DNA from: Micromonospora polyrhachis
Lineage (GTDB): Bacteria; Actinomycetota; Actinomycetes; Mycobacteriales; Micromonosporaceae
Assembly (NCBI RefSeq): GCF_014203835.1
Contig: NZ_JACHJW010000001.1
Span: 4,910,501 to 4,974,500 of the forward strand
DNA: 64,000 nt
Direction of reading: 5' to 3'
The translations under genes and the position numbers were made by a program. The notes beneath the pieces were generated by a model. The model was not told where the DNA came from. It searched no databases and saw only the letters and a program-made list of their open reading frames with translations. This document shows positions 47,642 to 56,971 of the stretch, in pieces; position 1 is the first letter of the stretch; each line of letters begins with the position of its first letter.

Positions 47642-48363
47642 CCGGATCGACGGTGCTGCGGGCGCGCGGGCTGACCAAGCGGTACGGCTGGAACAACACG
47701 CTGGTGCGCGCGGTGGACGAGGTCGACCTGGACGTCCCCGCCGGGCAGGCATTGGCGATCATGGGGCCCAGCGGCTGTGGCAAGTCCACGCTGCTGCATC
47801 TGCTCGGCGGGCTGCAACGCCCGAGCGACGGGCAGGTGTGGCTGGCCGGCCACCGGATCGACACGATGAGCGAACGGGCCCTGGCCCGGCTGCGGCGCCA
47901 CCACATCGGCCTCGTCTTCCAATCCTTCCACCTCATGGACGAACTCACCGCCGTCGAGAACGTCGAGATGGCCGCACTGCTGGCCGGTCAGCCGCCCGGT
48001 CGGGCCCGGCGGCGCGCCCTGCATCTGTTGGACCGGGTGGGGCTGGCCGACCGCGCCGCGCACCTGCCCTCGGCGCTCTCCGGCGGCCAGCGCCAACGCG
48101 TCGCCATCGCCCGTGCGCTGAGCAACGAGCCGCTGGTCGTCCTGGCCGACGAACCCACCGGCAACCTGGACAGCGCCGCCACCTTGGAAGTGCTGCGGCT
48201 GTTCGAAGAGTTGCGCGCGGCGGGACAGACCCTGGTGGTGGTTACCCACGACGCCCGCATCGCGGCGGTCGCCGACCGGGTGATTGCCATGCGCGACGGT
48301 GCGTTCGCCGACGACAGCCGGTTCGCCGCCGCCACCGGTACCGTCTACGACGGGCGGCGCTGA
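47638..48363 (+). CDS. ABC exporter ATPase (MacB/LolD type)
   Basis: A 241-residue ATPase with Walker A GPSGCGKST (about 46-54), Q-loop LVFQSFHLMDELTAVENVEM, signature LSGGQRQRVAIARAL and Walker B VVLADEPTGNLDSAAT. This class pairs with FtsX-type permeases in drug, peptide or lipoprotein export. The permease gene follows one base after its stop. Confidence 0.93.
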   Translation: MTGSTVLRARGLTKRYGWNNTLVRAVDEVDLDVPAGQALAIMGPSGCGKSTLLHLLGGLQRPSDGQVWLAGHRIDTMSERALARLRRHHIGLVFQSFHLMDELTAVENVEMAALLAGQPPGRARRRALHLLDRVGLADRAAHLPSALSGGQRQRVAIARALSNEPLVVLADEPTGNLDSAATLEVLRLFEELRAAGQTLVVVTHDARIAAVADRVIAMRDGAFADDSRFAAATGTVYDGRR

Positions 48364-48364
48364 C

Positions 48365-50155
48365 ATGGCTGGCCGCCTGCTGCTCGTCCTTCGGCTGTTG
48401 GTCCGGGACCTGCGCCGACGCCGGACCGAGACGGTGCTGTTGCTGGTCGCCATCACCACTGCGACCGCGACGCTGACCCTCGGTCTCGCCCTCAACGAGC
48501 TCGTCACCCGTCCGTACGAGCAGACCCGGGCCGCCACCGCTGCCCCGGACCTGGTGATGGAGCCGGGAATCACCGGCCCGGAGGCCCTGGCCGCGCTCGC
48601 ACCGGTGGCGACCGCGCCCGGCGTCACCGGCCACAGCGGACCCTACCCCCTCGTCTTCAAGATGCTGACCGCCCGCGACCTGACCGTCCGAGTCGTCGTC
48701 GAGGGCCGGGACGCCGCCCCGGCAGTGCTCGACCGTCCAGCGGTGACCGACGGCACCTGGGTACGCCCCGGCGGCGTGGTCCTCGAGGGTGCCTTCGCCG
48801 ATGCCCTCGGCGTGCACAGTGGCGACACGGTCAGTATCGACGGCCATCCGCTGCGGGTGGCCGGGACCGCGGTGACCGCCGCCAGGCCCACGTACCCGAA
48901 CGTCGGGTGGCACCTACCGAGCAGCATCCTGCACGAGGCAGGCGGCCTGGTCTGGGTCGACCGCAGCGACATCGCCACGCTCGCCGGCACCCAGCCGCTG
49001 ACGTACACCCTGAACCTGAAACTGGCCGACCCGCAGGCCGGTCTCTCGGTCTTCGGTCCGGAGCAGAGGAACCCCAGGTTCCGGGGCTGGCACATCAGGA
49101 CCGGGCAGCAGGTCGCAGAGGTCAACAGTCGGCTGAACAAGAAGGCACAGGAGGCGCTGCTGGTCGGCAGTTGGCTGCTGACCGTCCTCGCGCTGGCCGG
49201 CGTCGCCGGCATCGTCGCGGGCCGGATCATCGGCCAGCGACGCCGGGTGGGGCTCCTCAAGGCCGTCGGCGCCGGGCCCGCCATGATCGCCGCCGTTCAC
49301 CTCGCCGAGTACCTCGTGATCGGGCTGGCCTCCGCCGGTGTCGGTCTGACAGTCGGCTGGTTCGCCGCGCCGCCGTTGTTCCGCCCGACCGCCGGACTCA
49401 TCGGATCCACCGGCCTCCACCCACCGCTGCGGGTGGTGCTCGCCGCCACCGCTCTCGCCCTCGGTATCGCCGTCGCGGCGACCCTGGTGCCGGTGGTACG
49501 CGCCGCCGCCACCACTACCATCCACACGCTCGCCGACGCCGCCACGCCACCCCGTCGTCGACGTTGGGTCATCTGGCTGTCCCGCCGGCTGCCCACCGCC
49601 CTGCTGATCGGGGTACGCATCAACGCGCGCCGGCCGCGCCGCGCCCGGCTCATCACGGTGAATACGCTGGTCAGCGCCGCGACACTCGCCGCCGTACTCA
49701 TGGCACAGGTGCAGGATTACACTCCGGTCCCGCTCGGCTACTCGACGCTTCCCGACCGTCGCGAAGAGCGAATCATCCAGGCCATCCTCCTCATCGCCGT
49801 CGTGGCGTGCCTCCTCGCGCTCCTCAACACCATCGTGAGCACCTGGACCGCGGTCCTCGACGCCCGGCAACCGCTGGCCGTCGCCCGCGCGCTCGGCGCG
49901 ACGCCCGGACAGGCCGGCACGGGCCTGGCCATAGCTCAGCTGTTACCCGCAATTCCCGGCGTCGCCGCCGGAATCCCCGTCGGCATCGGGCTCGTCCTGG
50001 TTCTCAGCAACGGCGATCTTCGGTACGCACCCGCCTCCTGGATGCTCGCCATGGCGCTCGGAGTCCTGCTCGCCATCGCCGTGCTCACCGCCATCCCCGC
50101 GATTGCCGCCGCACGTCGTCCAGTCGCCGACACCCTCCAGTCCACGCCGACCTGA
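48365..50155 (+). CDS. FtsX-type ABC exporter permease
   Basis: A 596-residue permease starting MAGRLLLVLRLLVRDLRRRR. It has one helix at the N-terminus, a large outer domain (about 40-255), three helices at about 265-380, a cytoplasmic stretch, and further helices near 430 and 480-590, a duplicated FtsX layout. FtsX marks are GRIIGQRRRVGLLKAVGAGP and ARQPLAVARALGATPGQ. With the PadR repressor and ATPase it makes a self-contained export operon, possibly for antimicrobial resistance. Confidence 0.9.
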   Translation: MAGRLLLVLRLLVRDLRRRRTETVLLLVAITTATATLTLGLALNELVTRPYEQTRAATAAPDLVMEPGITGPEALAALAPVATAPGVTGHSGPYPLVFKMLTARDLTVRVVVEGRDAAPAVLDRPAVTDGTWVRPGGVVLEGAFADALGVHSGDTVSIDGHPLRVAGTAVTAARPTYPNVGWHLPSSILHEAGGLVWVDRSDIATLAGTQPLTYTLNLKLADPQAGLSVFGPEQRNPRFRGWHIRTGQQVAEVNSRLNKKAQEALLVGSWLLTVLALAGVAGIVAGRIIGQRRRVGLLKAVGAGPAMIAAVHLAEYLVIGLASAGVGLTVGWFAAPPLFRPTAGLIGSTGLHPPLRVVLAATALALGIAVAATLVPVVRAAATTTIHTLADAATPPRRRRWVIWLSRRLPTALLIGVRINARRPRRARLITVNTLVSAATLAAVLMAQVQDYTPVPLGYSTLPDRREERIIQAILLIAVVACLLALLNTIVSTWTAVLDARQPLAVARALGATPGQAGTGLAIAQLLPAIPGVAAGIPVGIGLVLVLSNGDLRYAPASWMLAMALGVLLAIAVLTAIPAIAAARRPVADTLQSTPT

Positions 50156-50225
50156 CGACCGTCAACGGCATTCACCTGTCAGCGGCCATACGACCGTCAA
50201 CGGCATACGCCTGTCGACGGTATGT
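50156..50225. repeat. 35-bp tandem duplication right after the permease stop
   Basis: Two units (50156-50190, 50191-50225) share cgaccgtcaacggcat and agree at about 75% elsewhere. The first begins at the base after the stop. Confidence 0.75.
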
Positions 50226-50327
50226 AGCCGTTCGTGGCGACCGAGTGGCACCGGCCGAAGAAGGCTGCCCCCATTGCCTTGAGATCCGTCCGGCAGGGCA
50301 GGATGTACGCCGGAGGGGGTGGCGAAG

Positions 50328-52193
50328 ATGGCGGGCCGGGTTCGAGACGAGGACATCGCGCTGGTTCGTGAGCGCACCTCGATCGCCGATGTGATCTCCG
50401 AGACCGTCACCCTGAAGTCGGCCGGCGGCGGCAACCTCAAGGGTCTGTGCCCGTTCCACGACGAGAAGACTCCCTCGTTCACCGTGGCCCCTGCCCGAAA
50501 TGTCTACTTTTGCCACGGCTGTGGATCCGGTGGCGACGCCATCAAGTTCCTGATGGATGCCGAGCACCTGACCTTCATCGAGTCGGTCGAACGGCTCGCC
50601 GGGCGGGCCGGTATCCAACTGCGTTACATCGAGTCCGGATCCGCACCGGCCCGTCAGCAGCCCGGTCAGAAGCAGCGGCTGGTCGCCGCGCACGCCGCCG
50701 CGGTCGAGTTCTACGCCGGCCAGCTCGGCACCGCCGAGGCCCGCGCAGCCCGGGAGTTCCTCGCCCAGCGCGGCTTCGACCGGGCCGCAGCCGAGCGCTA
50801 CGCCTGCGGGTTCGCGCCGAACGCCTGGGACCAGTTGACCCGGCACCTACGGCAGAAGGGCTTCACCGCCCCGGAGCTGATCACCGCCGGCCTGGCCCGC
50901 GAAGCACGCTCCGGCTCGCTCATCGACCGGTTCCGGGGGCGACTGCTCTGGCCGATCCGGGAACTGACCGGCGACGTGATCGGCTTCGGTGCCCGTAAGC
51001 TCTTCGACACCGACGACGGCCCGAAATACCTGAACACCCCCGAGACGCCGATCTACAAGAAGTCACACGTGCTCTACGGCGTCGACCAGGCCAAACGGGA
51101 GATCGCCAAGCAGGGGAGGGCGGTCATCGTCGAAGGCTACACCGATGTGATGGCCTGTCACCTGGCCGGCGTACCGACCGCCGTGGCGACCTGCGGCACC
51201 GCCTTCGGCGCCGACCACATCGGCGTACTGCGCCGGCTGCTGATGGACACCGACGCCGTGGCCGGCGAGATCATTTTCACCTTCGACGGGGACGCCGCCG
51301 GGCAGAAGGCGGCGCTGCGGGCCTTCGAGGAAGACCAGCGTTTCGTTGGCCGTACCTTCATCGCCGTCAGCCCGGACAACATGGACCCCTGCGACCTGCG
51401 GCTGGCCAAGGGCGACATGGCCGTGCGCGACCTGGTCGCCCGCCGCGAGCCGCTGGTCGACTTCGCGCTGCGCCAGGTGCTCAGCCGGTACGACCTGGAC
51501 ACCGTCGATGGTCGGGTCGAGGCGATGCGTCGGGCCGCGCCGCTGGTGGCCAAGCTCAAGGACCGGGACAAACGCCCGGAGTACGTACGCAAGCTCGCCG
51601 GTGACCTCGGGATGGAGATCGAACCGGTGCAGCGGGCGGTGCTGGCCGCCGCTGCCGCCCCGACCAAGGGCACCGCCGGTGAGAAGCCCGCCCGACCGAC
51701 CCCCGCCGCCCCGGCGGTGGACAACCCGCAGTCGCAGGTCGAACGCGAGGCGTTGAAGCTCGCCATCCAGGTGCCGGTGCTGGCCGGTCCGATGTTCGAC
51801 GTGCTCGGGCCCGAGGTCTACCTGCACCCCGTACACGTGGTGGTGCGGCAGGCGGTGGCCGAGGCCGGCGGGGCGGCGGCGGCGGCCGGCGGTGCGGTCT
51901 GGATCGGCCAGCTTCAGGATGCCTGCACAGATCTGGCCGCCCAGGCGTTGGTGACCGAGCTGGCGGTCGAGCCGCTGCGCCTCGACGGTGAGCCGGACCC
52001 GCGCTACGTCTCGATCACCCTGGCCCGGTTGGAGTTGGGTTCGGTCAGCAGCCGGATCGCCAACCTGAAGTCGAAGGTGCAGCGGGTCAATCCGGTGGCC
52101 AACAAGGACGAATACTTCGCGCTCTTCGGCGAGCTGCTCTCCCTGGAGCAGCACGCGCGGGCGCTGCGGGACCAGGCGGCGGGAGGGCTGTAG
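50328..52193 (+). CDS. dnaG: DNA primase
   Basis: The enzyme makes RNA primers for DNA replication. The 621-residue protein starts [23 protein letters not shown] 50328 sits eight bases after GGAGGGGG, while GTG 50319 overlaps that site and is rejected. The CHC2 zinc finger has [11 protein letters not shown] (Cys41, His44) and [10 protein letters not shown] (Cys62, Cys65). The TOPRIM domain has [13 protein letters not shown] and [18 protein letters not shown]. The C-terminal DnaB-interaction domain is preceded by an Ala/Pro linker. A conserved unknown gene follows by three bases. Confidence 0.96.
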   Translation: MAGRVRDEDIALVRERTSIADVISETVTLKSAGGGNLKGLCPFHDEKTPSFTVAPARNVYFCHGCGSGGDAIKFLMDAEHLTFIESVERLAGRAGIQLRYIESGSAPARQQPGQKQRLVAAHAAAVEFYAGQLGTAEARAAREFLAQRGFDRAAAERYACGFAPNAWDQLTRHLRQKGFTAPELITAGLAREARSGSLIDRFRGRLLWPIRELTGDVIGFGARKLFDTDDGPKYLNTPETPIYKKSHVLYGVDQAKREIAKQGRAVIVEGYTDVMACHLAGVPTAVATCGTAFGADHIGVLRRLLMDTDAVAGEIIFTFDGDAAGQKAALRAFEEDQRFVGRTFIAVSPDNMDPCDLRLAKGDMAVRDLVARREPLVDFALRQVLSRYDLDTVDGRVEAMRRAAPLVAKLKDRDKRPEYVRKLAGDLGMEIEPVQRAVLAAAAAPTKGTAGEKPARPTPAAPAVDNPQSQVEREALKLAIQVPVLAGPMFDVLGPEVYLHPVHVVVRQAVAEAGGAAAAAGGAVWIGQLQDACTDLAAQALVTELAVEPLRLDGEPDPRYVSITLARLELGSVSSRIANLKSKVQRVNPVANKDEYFALFGELLSLEQHARALRDQAAGGL

Positions 52194-52196
52194 CCG

Positions 52197-52724
52197 ATGG
52201 GGATCTTCAACCGGCGGCCCAAGCTACCGGCCGACCGTCGGCCCCCGCTCGACCGGGACGAACGGGTGCTCGCCTGGGCGTCGGTTGCCGACGGTGACCA
52301 GGTCGTCGTGGTGACCAACCACGGCCTCTGGCTACCCGATGACGAGCAGCGGTTGGGGTGGCACGACATCCACAAGGCCACCTGGTCCGGGCGGGAGCTG
52401 TTGGTCACCCCGGCGGAGATGGTCGAGGAGCGGGACGACTACCGGGTCCTCGCCGACCGACCGTTCCGCACCTACCTCCTGCCCGACCCGGGCGAGGTGC
52501 CGCACCAGGTGCGGGTCCGGGTGACCCGCTCGGTGGCGTACACCGCGCACCACCAACTCCCGGGCGGGGGCGTCCGGGTGGCCGCCCGTCGGGTCAGTGG
52601 CGTCGATGGTCTGACCTGGACGGTGCGCTACGACCCCGGTACGGCGACCGACAGCGAGGCGGTGGTCGCGGAGACGGCCCGGCTGGTGGCGGCGGCCCGG
52701 AACGCGGCCAGCACCGACGACTGA
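52197..52724 (+). CDS. Conserved actinobacterial protein downstream of dnaG
   Basis: A 175-residue soluble protein I cannot assign to a named family. It starts MGIFNRRPKLPADRRPPLDR, contains WASVADGDQVVVVTNHGLWL and LGWHDIHKATWSGRELLVTP, and looks like a PH-like beta-barrel fold. It lies three bases after dnaG, so it is co-transcribed and probably conserved there. The function is unknown. Confidence 0.8.
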   Translation: MGIFNRRPKLPADRRPPLDRDERVLAWASVADGDQVVVVTNHGLWLPDDEQRLGWHDIHKATWSGRELLVTPAEMVEERDDYRVLADRPFRTYLLPDPGEVPHQVRVRVTRSVAYTAHHQLPGGGVRVAARRVSGVDGLTWTVRYDPGTATDSEAVVAETARLVAAARNAASTDD

Positions 52725-52762
52725 CGTCGCGTCGTCGGGTGCTGGCCAGGGCCGGTCTGGAA

Positions 52763-52804
52763 TCGTCAGAAGGTCGGGTCGTCAGAAGCTTGGAGTCGTC
52801 AGAA
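52763..52804. repeat. 16-17 bp tandem repeat at the stop of the TIM-barrel gene
   Basis: The nonamer tcgtcagaa occurs at 52763-52771, 52779-52787 and 52796-52804. The last copy contains the minus-strand stop (tca at 52799-52801), so read on the gene strand the stop context is repeated three times. Confidence 0.75.
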
Positions 52805-53872
52805 GCGCAGCGCCTTCATGTTGTCGTAGCTGCGCCCCGCCGCACCGTAGACACCGCCCTGCTCAGGCGGGGTCGATCCGGCATTGTCCTGCTCCCAGAT
52901 GTAGTGGTGTCGGTCGAGCGACCGTAGGCTCTTGAAGAAGCGTTCGAACGGCACGTAGCCACCCGGTACGCCGAACTCGGTCATTGACAGGCTGGTGCCC
53001 TCGGCATTGAGTACGCCGTCCTTGACGTGGAACAGCGGGAAACGCTCCTGCCGCCGGCCGAGGGTACGGATCGGGTCGAAGACGTCGGTACGGCTGCTCC
53101 CGCGCTCGTCGACGTACGTCTTGAACCGCACCTGCGCCTGGTAGGCCCAGAAGATGTCCATCTCGAAGTGGACGAGGTCCGGTTCGGTCAGGTCGAAGAA
53201 GTACTCGAGCCCGCGTAGCCCGCTGGACCGGGTCGGTCGGCCGGCGTCGTCCAGCGGCCCGACGTCGAGTAGGAAGTGGTATTCGCCGTCGTGGTTGTGC
53301 TGGTAGAACTTCAGTCCCCGGGACCGGGCCGCCCCACCGACGGCGTTGTAGCGGTCGGCCGCCGCCCGCCAGTCGGCGCGGTAGCGACTGCCGGTCGGCG
53401 CGTCGGCGGTGCCGATGTGCTTCATGCCCAGCATTTCGGCGATGTCGAGTTGCCGGGTCAGGTCGCCCCAGAGCGTGCCGAAGCCGATGTGCGAGCCGAC
53501 CGCGCGTAACCCGTTGTCGTCGAGGATCTGCCGGATCGCGCGGATGTCGGCGTCGGACGGGTTACCCACGCCGTAGCCGGCGAACTCGATCTCCTTGAAG
53601 CCGAGTGTGGCGAGGGTGGGCAGCTTCTCCGCGAACGGTGCGGGGTCACTGCGTACGGAGTAGAGCTGGATGCCGATCTTCCCGACCGGCAGCCGGTTGC
53701 CCCGATGGTCGCGTACCGGGCTGTCGGCCGGTGCCTCGGCTTGTGCCTCGGCCACGCCGGTGAACGGGCCGGCGATGGAGATCGCACTGGCTGCCGCACA
53801 CGCGGAGAGGCCGAGGAATCCGCGCCGGCTCCAGGGGTTGGTGTGCGGGGTGGGGGTGTCTCCTCTGCGCAT
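52799..53872 (-). CDS. Tat-exported sugar phosphate isomerase/epimerase-like TIM barrel
   Basis: A 357-residue secreted protein. ATG 53872 is six bases after AGGAGG, so the reading to 53944 is rejected. The Tat motif SRRGFLGLSACAAA precedes a signal ending near AEAQA. The AP-endonuclease-2 type barrel has GIQLYSVRSDPAPFAEKLPT, FKEIEFAGYG, GLKFYQHNHDGEYHF and VHFEMDIFWAYQ, with the Glu/Asp/His metal-ligand pattern. Homologues act on sugars or inositols; substrate unknown. It ends in a repeated stop region and is convergent with the dnaG operon. Confidence 0.9.
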   Translation of the reverse strand: MRRGDTPTPHTNPWSRRGFLGLSACAAASAISIAGPFTGVAEAQAEAPADSPVRDHRGNRLPVGKIGIQLYSVRSDPAPFAEKLPTLATLGFKEIEFAGYGVGNPSDADIRAIRQILDDNGLRAVGSHIGFGTLWGDLTRQLDIAEMLGMKHIGTADAPTGSRYRADWRAAADRYNAVGGAARSRGLKFYQHNHDGEYHFLLDVGPLDDAGRPTRSSGLRGLEYFFDLTEPDLVHFEMDIFWAYQAQVRFKTYVDERGSSRTDVFDPIRTLGRRQERFPLFHVKDGVLNAEGTSLSMTEFGVPGGYVPFERFFKSLRSLDRHHYIWEQDNAGSTPPEQGGVYGAAGRSYDNMKALRF

Positions 53873-54041
53873 GGCTTCCCTCCTGGCTCGATCCTGAGCC
53901 GGACCGTACCCGCAGGAAAAGCCATAAGATAGAGATTCATGCATTGAAGTTCTATCAATGGGTGGTGGTCTTTCGTTGGTACTGACGAAAGCTCCCGGAA
54001 ACCCGGTGGGACAAGTCGGACGTCACGGCTAGGGTCCTCCC

Positions 54042-54974
54042 GTGACGACCGATAGACCCCTCATCCGGGCGCGTGGGTTGGTGAAGCGCTTCGGCGACTT
54101 CACCGCCGTCGACGGGATCGACATCGACGTGCCCGCGGGGGAGGCGTTCGGCTTTCTCGGCCCGAACGGGGCCGGCAAGAGCTCGACCATGCGCATGATC
54201 GGCTGCGTCTCGCCGCCGACCGACGGCGAGCTGACCATCCTGGGGATGGACCCGCGTCGCGATGGGTCGGCCATCCGGGCCCGACTCGGCGTCTGTCCCC
54301 AGCAGGACAGCCTCGATCCGGAGCTGACCGTCCGGGAGAACCTGACCACCTTCGCCCGCTACTTCGGCATTCCACGTCGGCTCGCCCGCGCCCGAGCGGG
54401 CGAGCTGTTGGACTTCGTGCAGCTGACTGATCGTGCCGACAGCAAGGTGGAACCGCTCTCCGGCGGCATGAAGCGCCGCCTGACCATCGCCCGGGCACTG
54501 GTGAACGAACCGGAGATCGTGCTGCTCGACGAGCCGACCACCGGCCTCGACCCGCAGGCCCGGCATCTGGTCTGGGAGCGGCTGTTCCGGCTCAAACAGC
54601 AGGGCATCACGCTGGTGCTCACCACGCACTACATGGACGAGGCCGAGCAGCTCTGTGACCGGCTGGTGGTGATGGACGGCGGGCGGATCGTGGCCGAGGG
54701 CTCACCCCGGGCCCTGATCGAGCGTTACTCGACCCGCGAGGTGGTCGAGCTACGGTTCGCCGCCGAGTCCCAGGAGGACTTCGCCGGCAAGCTCGCCGGC
54801 ATCGGTACGCGGACCGAGGTGCTGCCCGACCGGATCCTGCTGTACGTGGCCGACGGCGACGCCGCCATGGCGCAGGTCCACGAGCGGGCACTGACCCCGG
54901 CCAGTGTGCTGGTCCGGCGGAGCAGCCTGGAGGACGTGTTCCTGCACCTCACCGGCCGTACGTTGGTGGATTAG
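54042..54974 (+). CDS. DrrA-type ABC ATPase without a permease
   Basis: A 310-residue ATPase of the drug/polyketide-resistance family: Walker A GPNGAGKSSTMRMIG (about 45-59), YFGI..-type Q-loop region, signature LSGGMKRRLTIARALVNEPE, Walker B IVLLDEPTTGLDPQARH and the C-terminal extension ending VFLHLTGRTLVD that is typical of DrrA. In most genomes an ABC-2 permease follows; here the next gene is a CMD protein, so the partner must be elsewhere or lost. GTG follows CCTCCC. Confidence 0.88.
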   Translation: MTTDRPLIRARGLVKRFGDFTAVDGIDIDVPAGEAFGFLGPNGAGKSSTMRMIGCVSPPTDGELTILGMDPRRDGSAIRARLGVCPQQDSLDPELTVRENLTTFARYFGIPRRLARARAGELLDFVQLTDRADSKVEPLSGGMKRRLTIARALVNEPEIVLLDEPTTGLDPQARHLVWERLFRLKQQGITLVLTTHYMDEAEQLCDRLVVMDGGRIVAEGSPRALIERYSTREVVELRFAAESQEDFAGKLAGIGTRTEVLPDRILLYVADGDAAMAQVHERALTPASVLVRRSSLEDVFLHLTGRTLVD

Positions 54975-55011
54975 TCGTTTATCCGGCAAGGCCTCGGGTA
55001 TCGGCACGGCC

Positions 55012-55413
55012 ATGACCACTAATGGCGACGAACAGTACGAGCGTGGGCTGGAGGCGCTACGACAGGCCGACGGCGGGGCCGGACAGCGTCTTCTCGATGC
55101 CCTCGCCGACGTCTCGCCCGAGCTCAGTCACCGATCGGTCGCCTGGTCGTACGGAGACCTCTACGTCCGGCCCGAACTGTCGCGCCGCGACCGGGAACTG
55201 CTGACCCTTGGCATACTCACCGGTCTCGGCGGGGCCGAGGTTCAGCTCGAGGTGCACGTCAACGGCGCGCTCAATGCTGGCCTGACGCCCTCCGAAATCG
55301 TCGAGGCGCTACTGCAGTCGGTGGTGTACTGCGGTGTGCCGCGGGCGGTCAACGCCACCCTCGTCGCCAAGAAGGTCTTCGCCGAGCGCAACCTGCTCCC
55401 GGTCCGCACGTAG
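55012..55413 (+). CDS. Carboxymuconolactone decarboxylase (CMD) family protein
   Basis: A 133-residue AhpD-like fold. It has YVRPELSRRDRELLTLGILT and EVHVNGALNAGLTPSEIVEA, then LLQSVVYCGVPRAVNA. The single Cys in VYCGVP replaces the CxxC of AhpD, so a peroxidase-type reaction is unlikely; decarboxylation or a binding role is possible. It follows the ABC ATPase by 38 bases. Confidence 0.87.
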   Translation: MTTNGDEQYERGLEALRQADGGAGQRLLDALADVSPELSHRSVAWSYGDLYVRPELSRRDRELLTLGILTGLGGAEVQLEVHVNGALNAGLTPSEIVEALLQSVVYCGVPRAVNATLVAKKVFAERNLLPVRT

Positions 55414-55450
55414 CAGCCTGCCACGCAAGATCGTCTTGACCGGGTGACGC

Positions 55451-56227
55451 TCACTCATCGTTATCGCATGGGAGAGTGTATTGGATCTCGTACTGATGGC
55501 CGGCCTTGATGATTACGGCCACCTCGATCGGTCGCTCCCCATCGGTGTAGGCCACCCGTAGTTGCCGCAAGACAGGCATGTTTGTGGGGAGTCGCAGAGC
55601 GATGAACTCTTCGACTGTCGCCAAGCGAGTGCCTACCTGATCCACTGCGTGTCGTGGCGGTAGTCCGAGCCCAGTGAGAATGGCTGGCGTTCCCCCTTGA
55701 ATCCTGTGTGGCGCGGCGAGAGGGGTGCCCCGCGCGAGCTCTACGGGGAAGTACAACCAGACCAGTTCTGCTGGCTCGTCGTTGAGCAGGAGGAGCTGGT
55801 GCCGCATGACGACCGGATCACCTGTGGCGATGCCGAACGCGGCAGCTACCTGTGCCGGAGCTGGTCGTTCGCCGACGGAAAGTAATTGACTGGATCCGCG
55901 GCGGTCACGTCGATAGGGATCAGTGATCCACGGGTACGGCTTGCCGGGACTGGTCGGGCGTGAATAATGGCTGGCCCGGACGACGTACGGCCGACGGCTC
56001 GTGGAGAACACGCCCCGCCCCGCTTGCCCCTCGATGAATCCCTCCTCCTTGAGGATGCGTAGGGCACGTTGCACGGTCTGGTTGGTGACCCCGTACTGCT
56101 TGACGAGCGCAGCGGTTGCCGGCAGTTGGTGACCAGGCTCGAGGTCGCCAGAGAGGATGAGGGCGCGTAGGTCCGATGCGATCTGCTGTTGCCGGTCGCG
56201 GACCCGGTCGCCGGGGTTGTCAGTCAT
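55451..56227 (-). CDS. GntR-family regulator with UTRA domain
   Basis: A 258-residue HutC-type repressor. The winged helix covers about 12-80 (QIASDLRALILSGDLEPGHQ; PATAALVKQYGVTNQTVQRA; LKEEGFIEGQAGRGVFSTSR), and the UTRA ligand domain about 100-255 (VVMRHQLLLLNDEPAELVWL). Start ATG overlaps the stop of the UTRA-only gene (ATGA), so both are made together. The ligand is unknown. The likely operator is the dyad near 56869. Confidence 0.9.
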   Translation of the reverse strand: MTDNPGDRVRDRQQQIASDLRALILSGDLEPGHQLPATAALVKQYGVTNQTVQRALRILKEEGFIEGQAGRGVFSTSRRPYVVRASHYSRPTSPGKPYPWITDPYRRDRRGSSQLLSVGERPAPAQVAAAFGIATGDPVVMRHQLLLLNDEPAELVWLYFPVELARGTPLAAPHRIQGGTPAILTGLGLPPRHAVDQVGTRLATVEEFIALRLPTNMPVLRQLRVAYTDGERPIEVAVIIKAGHQYEIQYTLPCDNDE

Positions 56228-56763
56228 ACGACAGCCTGAGTCTGATAGGTGTAGCCAGCAGAGAGACGAGCAACCGCACGGGTGATCACGTATTCGACGG
56301 GAGTGCCGTTGGCATCCCGGCTGAGCCGATGCAGGACGAGCATCGGTTCCTGTTTGTTGACTTTCAGTGCCTGCTGGTCGATGTCGGTCGGTTGGTCAGC
56401 GGTGATGTGGTCGGTGCTGACTGTCGGTGTGTGTCCGAGCTGGGCGAGCACAGCGACGGCGCCGCCTCGGATTTTCCGGTCTTGGGCAAGGGGAGTGCCA
56501 GTGGCCAGTTGGGCCGGGTAGTAGGAGTCGGCAAGTTCGATGGGCTGGCCGTCTTCGAGGATGAGCCTACGTCGAACGACGACTTGGTCCTCGTCACCGA
56601 GATTAAGGGCCGCCCGGATGTGGTGGTCGGGTGTGAGGGTCTCGACGGCGAGGAGTTGTTGGGTGCCGACTCGGCCGCGGGATGCTGCATCGTTGGCCCA
56701 GGCGTCGCCGTGCCCTGGTGAGATGTAGGGGTCGGACGTGCTGGTCCAACGCGGGGTGGTCAT
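56224..56763 (-). CDS. UTRA-only protein (no DNA-binding domain)
   Basis: A 179-residue protein that aligns by eye to the UTRA half of the GntR regulator: RRRLILEDGQPIELADSYYP, AQLATGTPLAQDRKIRGGAV and LVLHRLSRDANGTPVEYVIT. The expected winged helix is replaced by about 30 residues (MTTPRWTSTSDPYISPGHGD...). It could form a hetero-oligomer with the downstream regulator, bind the same ligand, or be a decayed regulator. The unbroken frame and overlap favour a working gene. Confidence 0.82.
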   Translation of the reverse strand: MTTPRWTSTSDPYISPGHGDAWANDAASRGRVGTQQLLAVETLTPDHHIRAALNLGDEDQVVVRRRLILEDGQPIELADSYYPAQLATGTPLAQDRKIRGGAVAVLAQLGHTPTVSTDHITADQPTDIDQQALKVNKQEPMLVLHRLSRDANGTPVEYVITRAVARLSAGYTYQTQAVV

Positions 56764-56868
56764 CGTCGCTACCTCCAGTTTTTGGGCCCCCGATCATGGT
56801 GCCGGACGCGACTGATTTCTTTGCCTCCTCCGATTGAACTTACTGGCGGATCGTACTTGCAGCCTTAC

Positions 56869-56879
56869 TACAGTCTGTA
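56869..56879. promoter_or_regulatory. Candidate GntR operator in a divergent promoter
   Basis: tacag-t-ctgta is a perfect dyad with partly matching flanks in the A+T-rich gap between the UTRA/GntR operon and the GNAT genes. Its place and form suit a GntR/HutC repressor site; this is unproven. Confidence 0.5.
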
Positions 56880-56971
56880 TAAAGTTTTGCTGAGGGGCCC
56901 CTGCGCTGACTTGCCCCTGGCGAGGGGTTGGTGCAGAGGGCCCGTAGTTCACTCGAAGGAGATCGCCGTTG

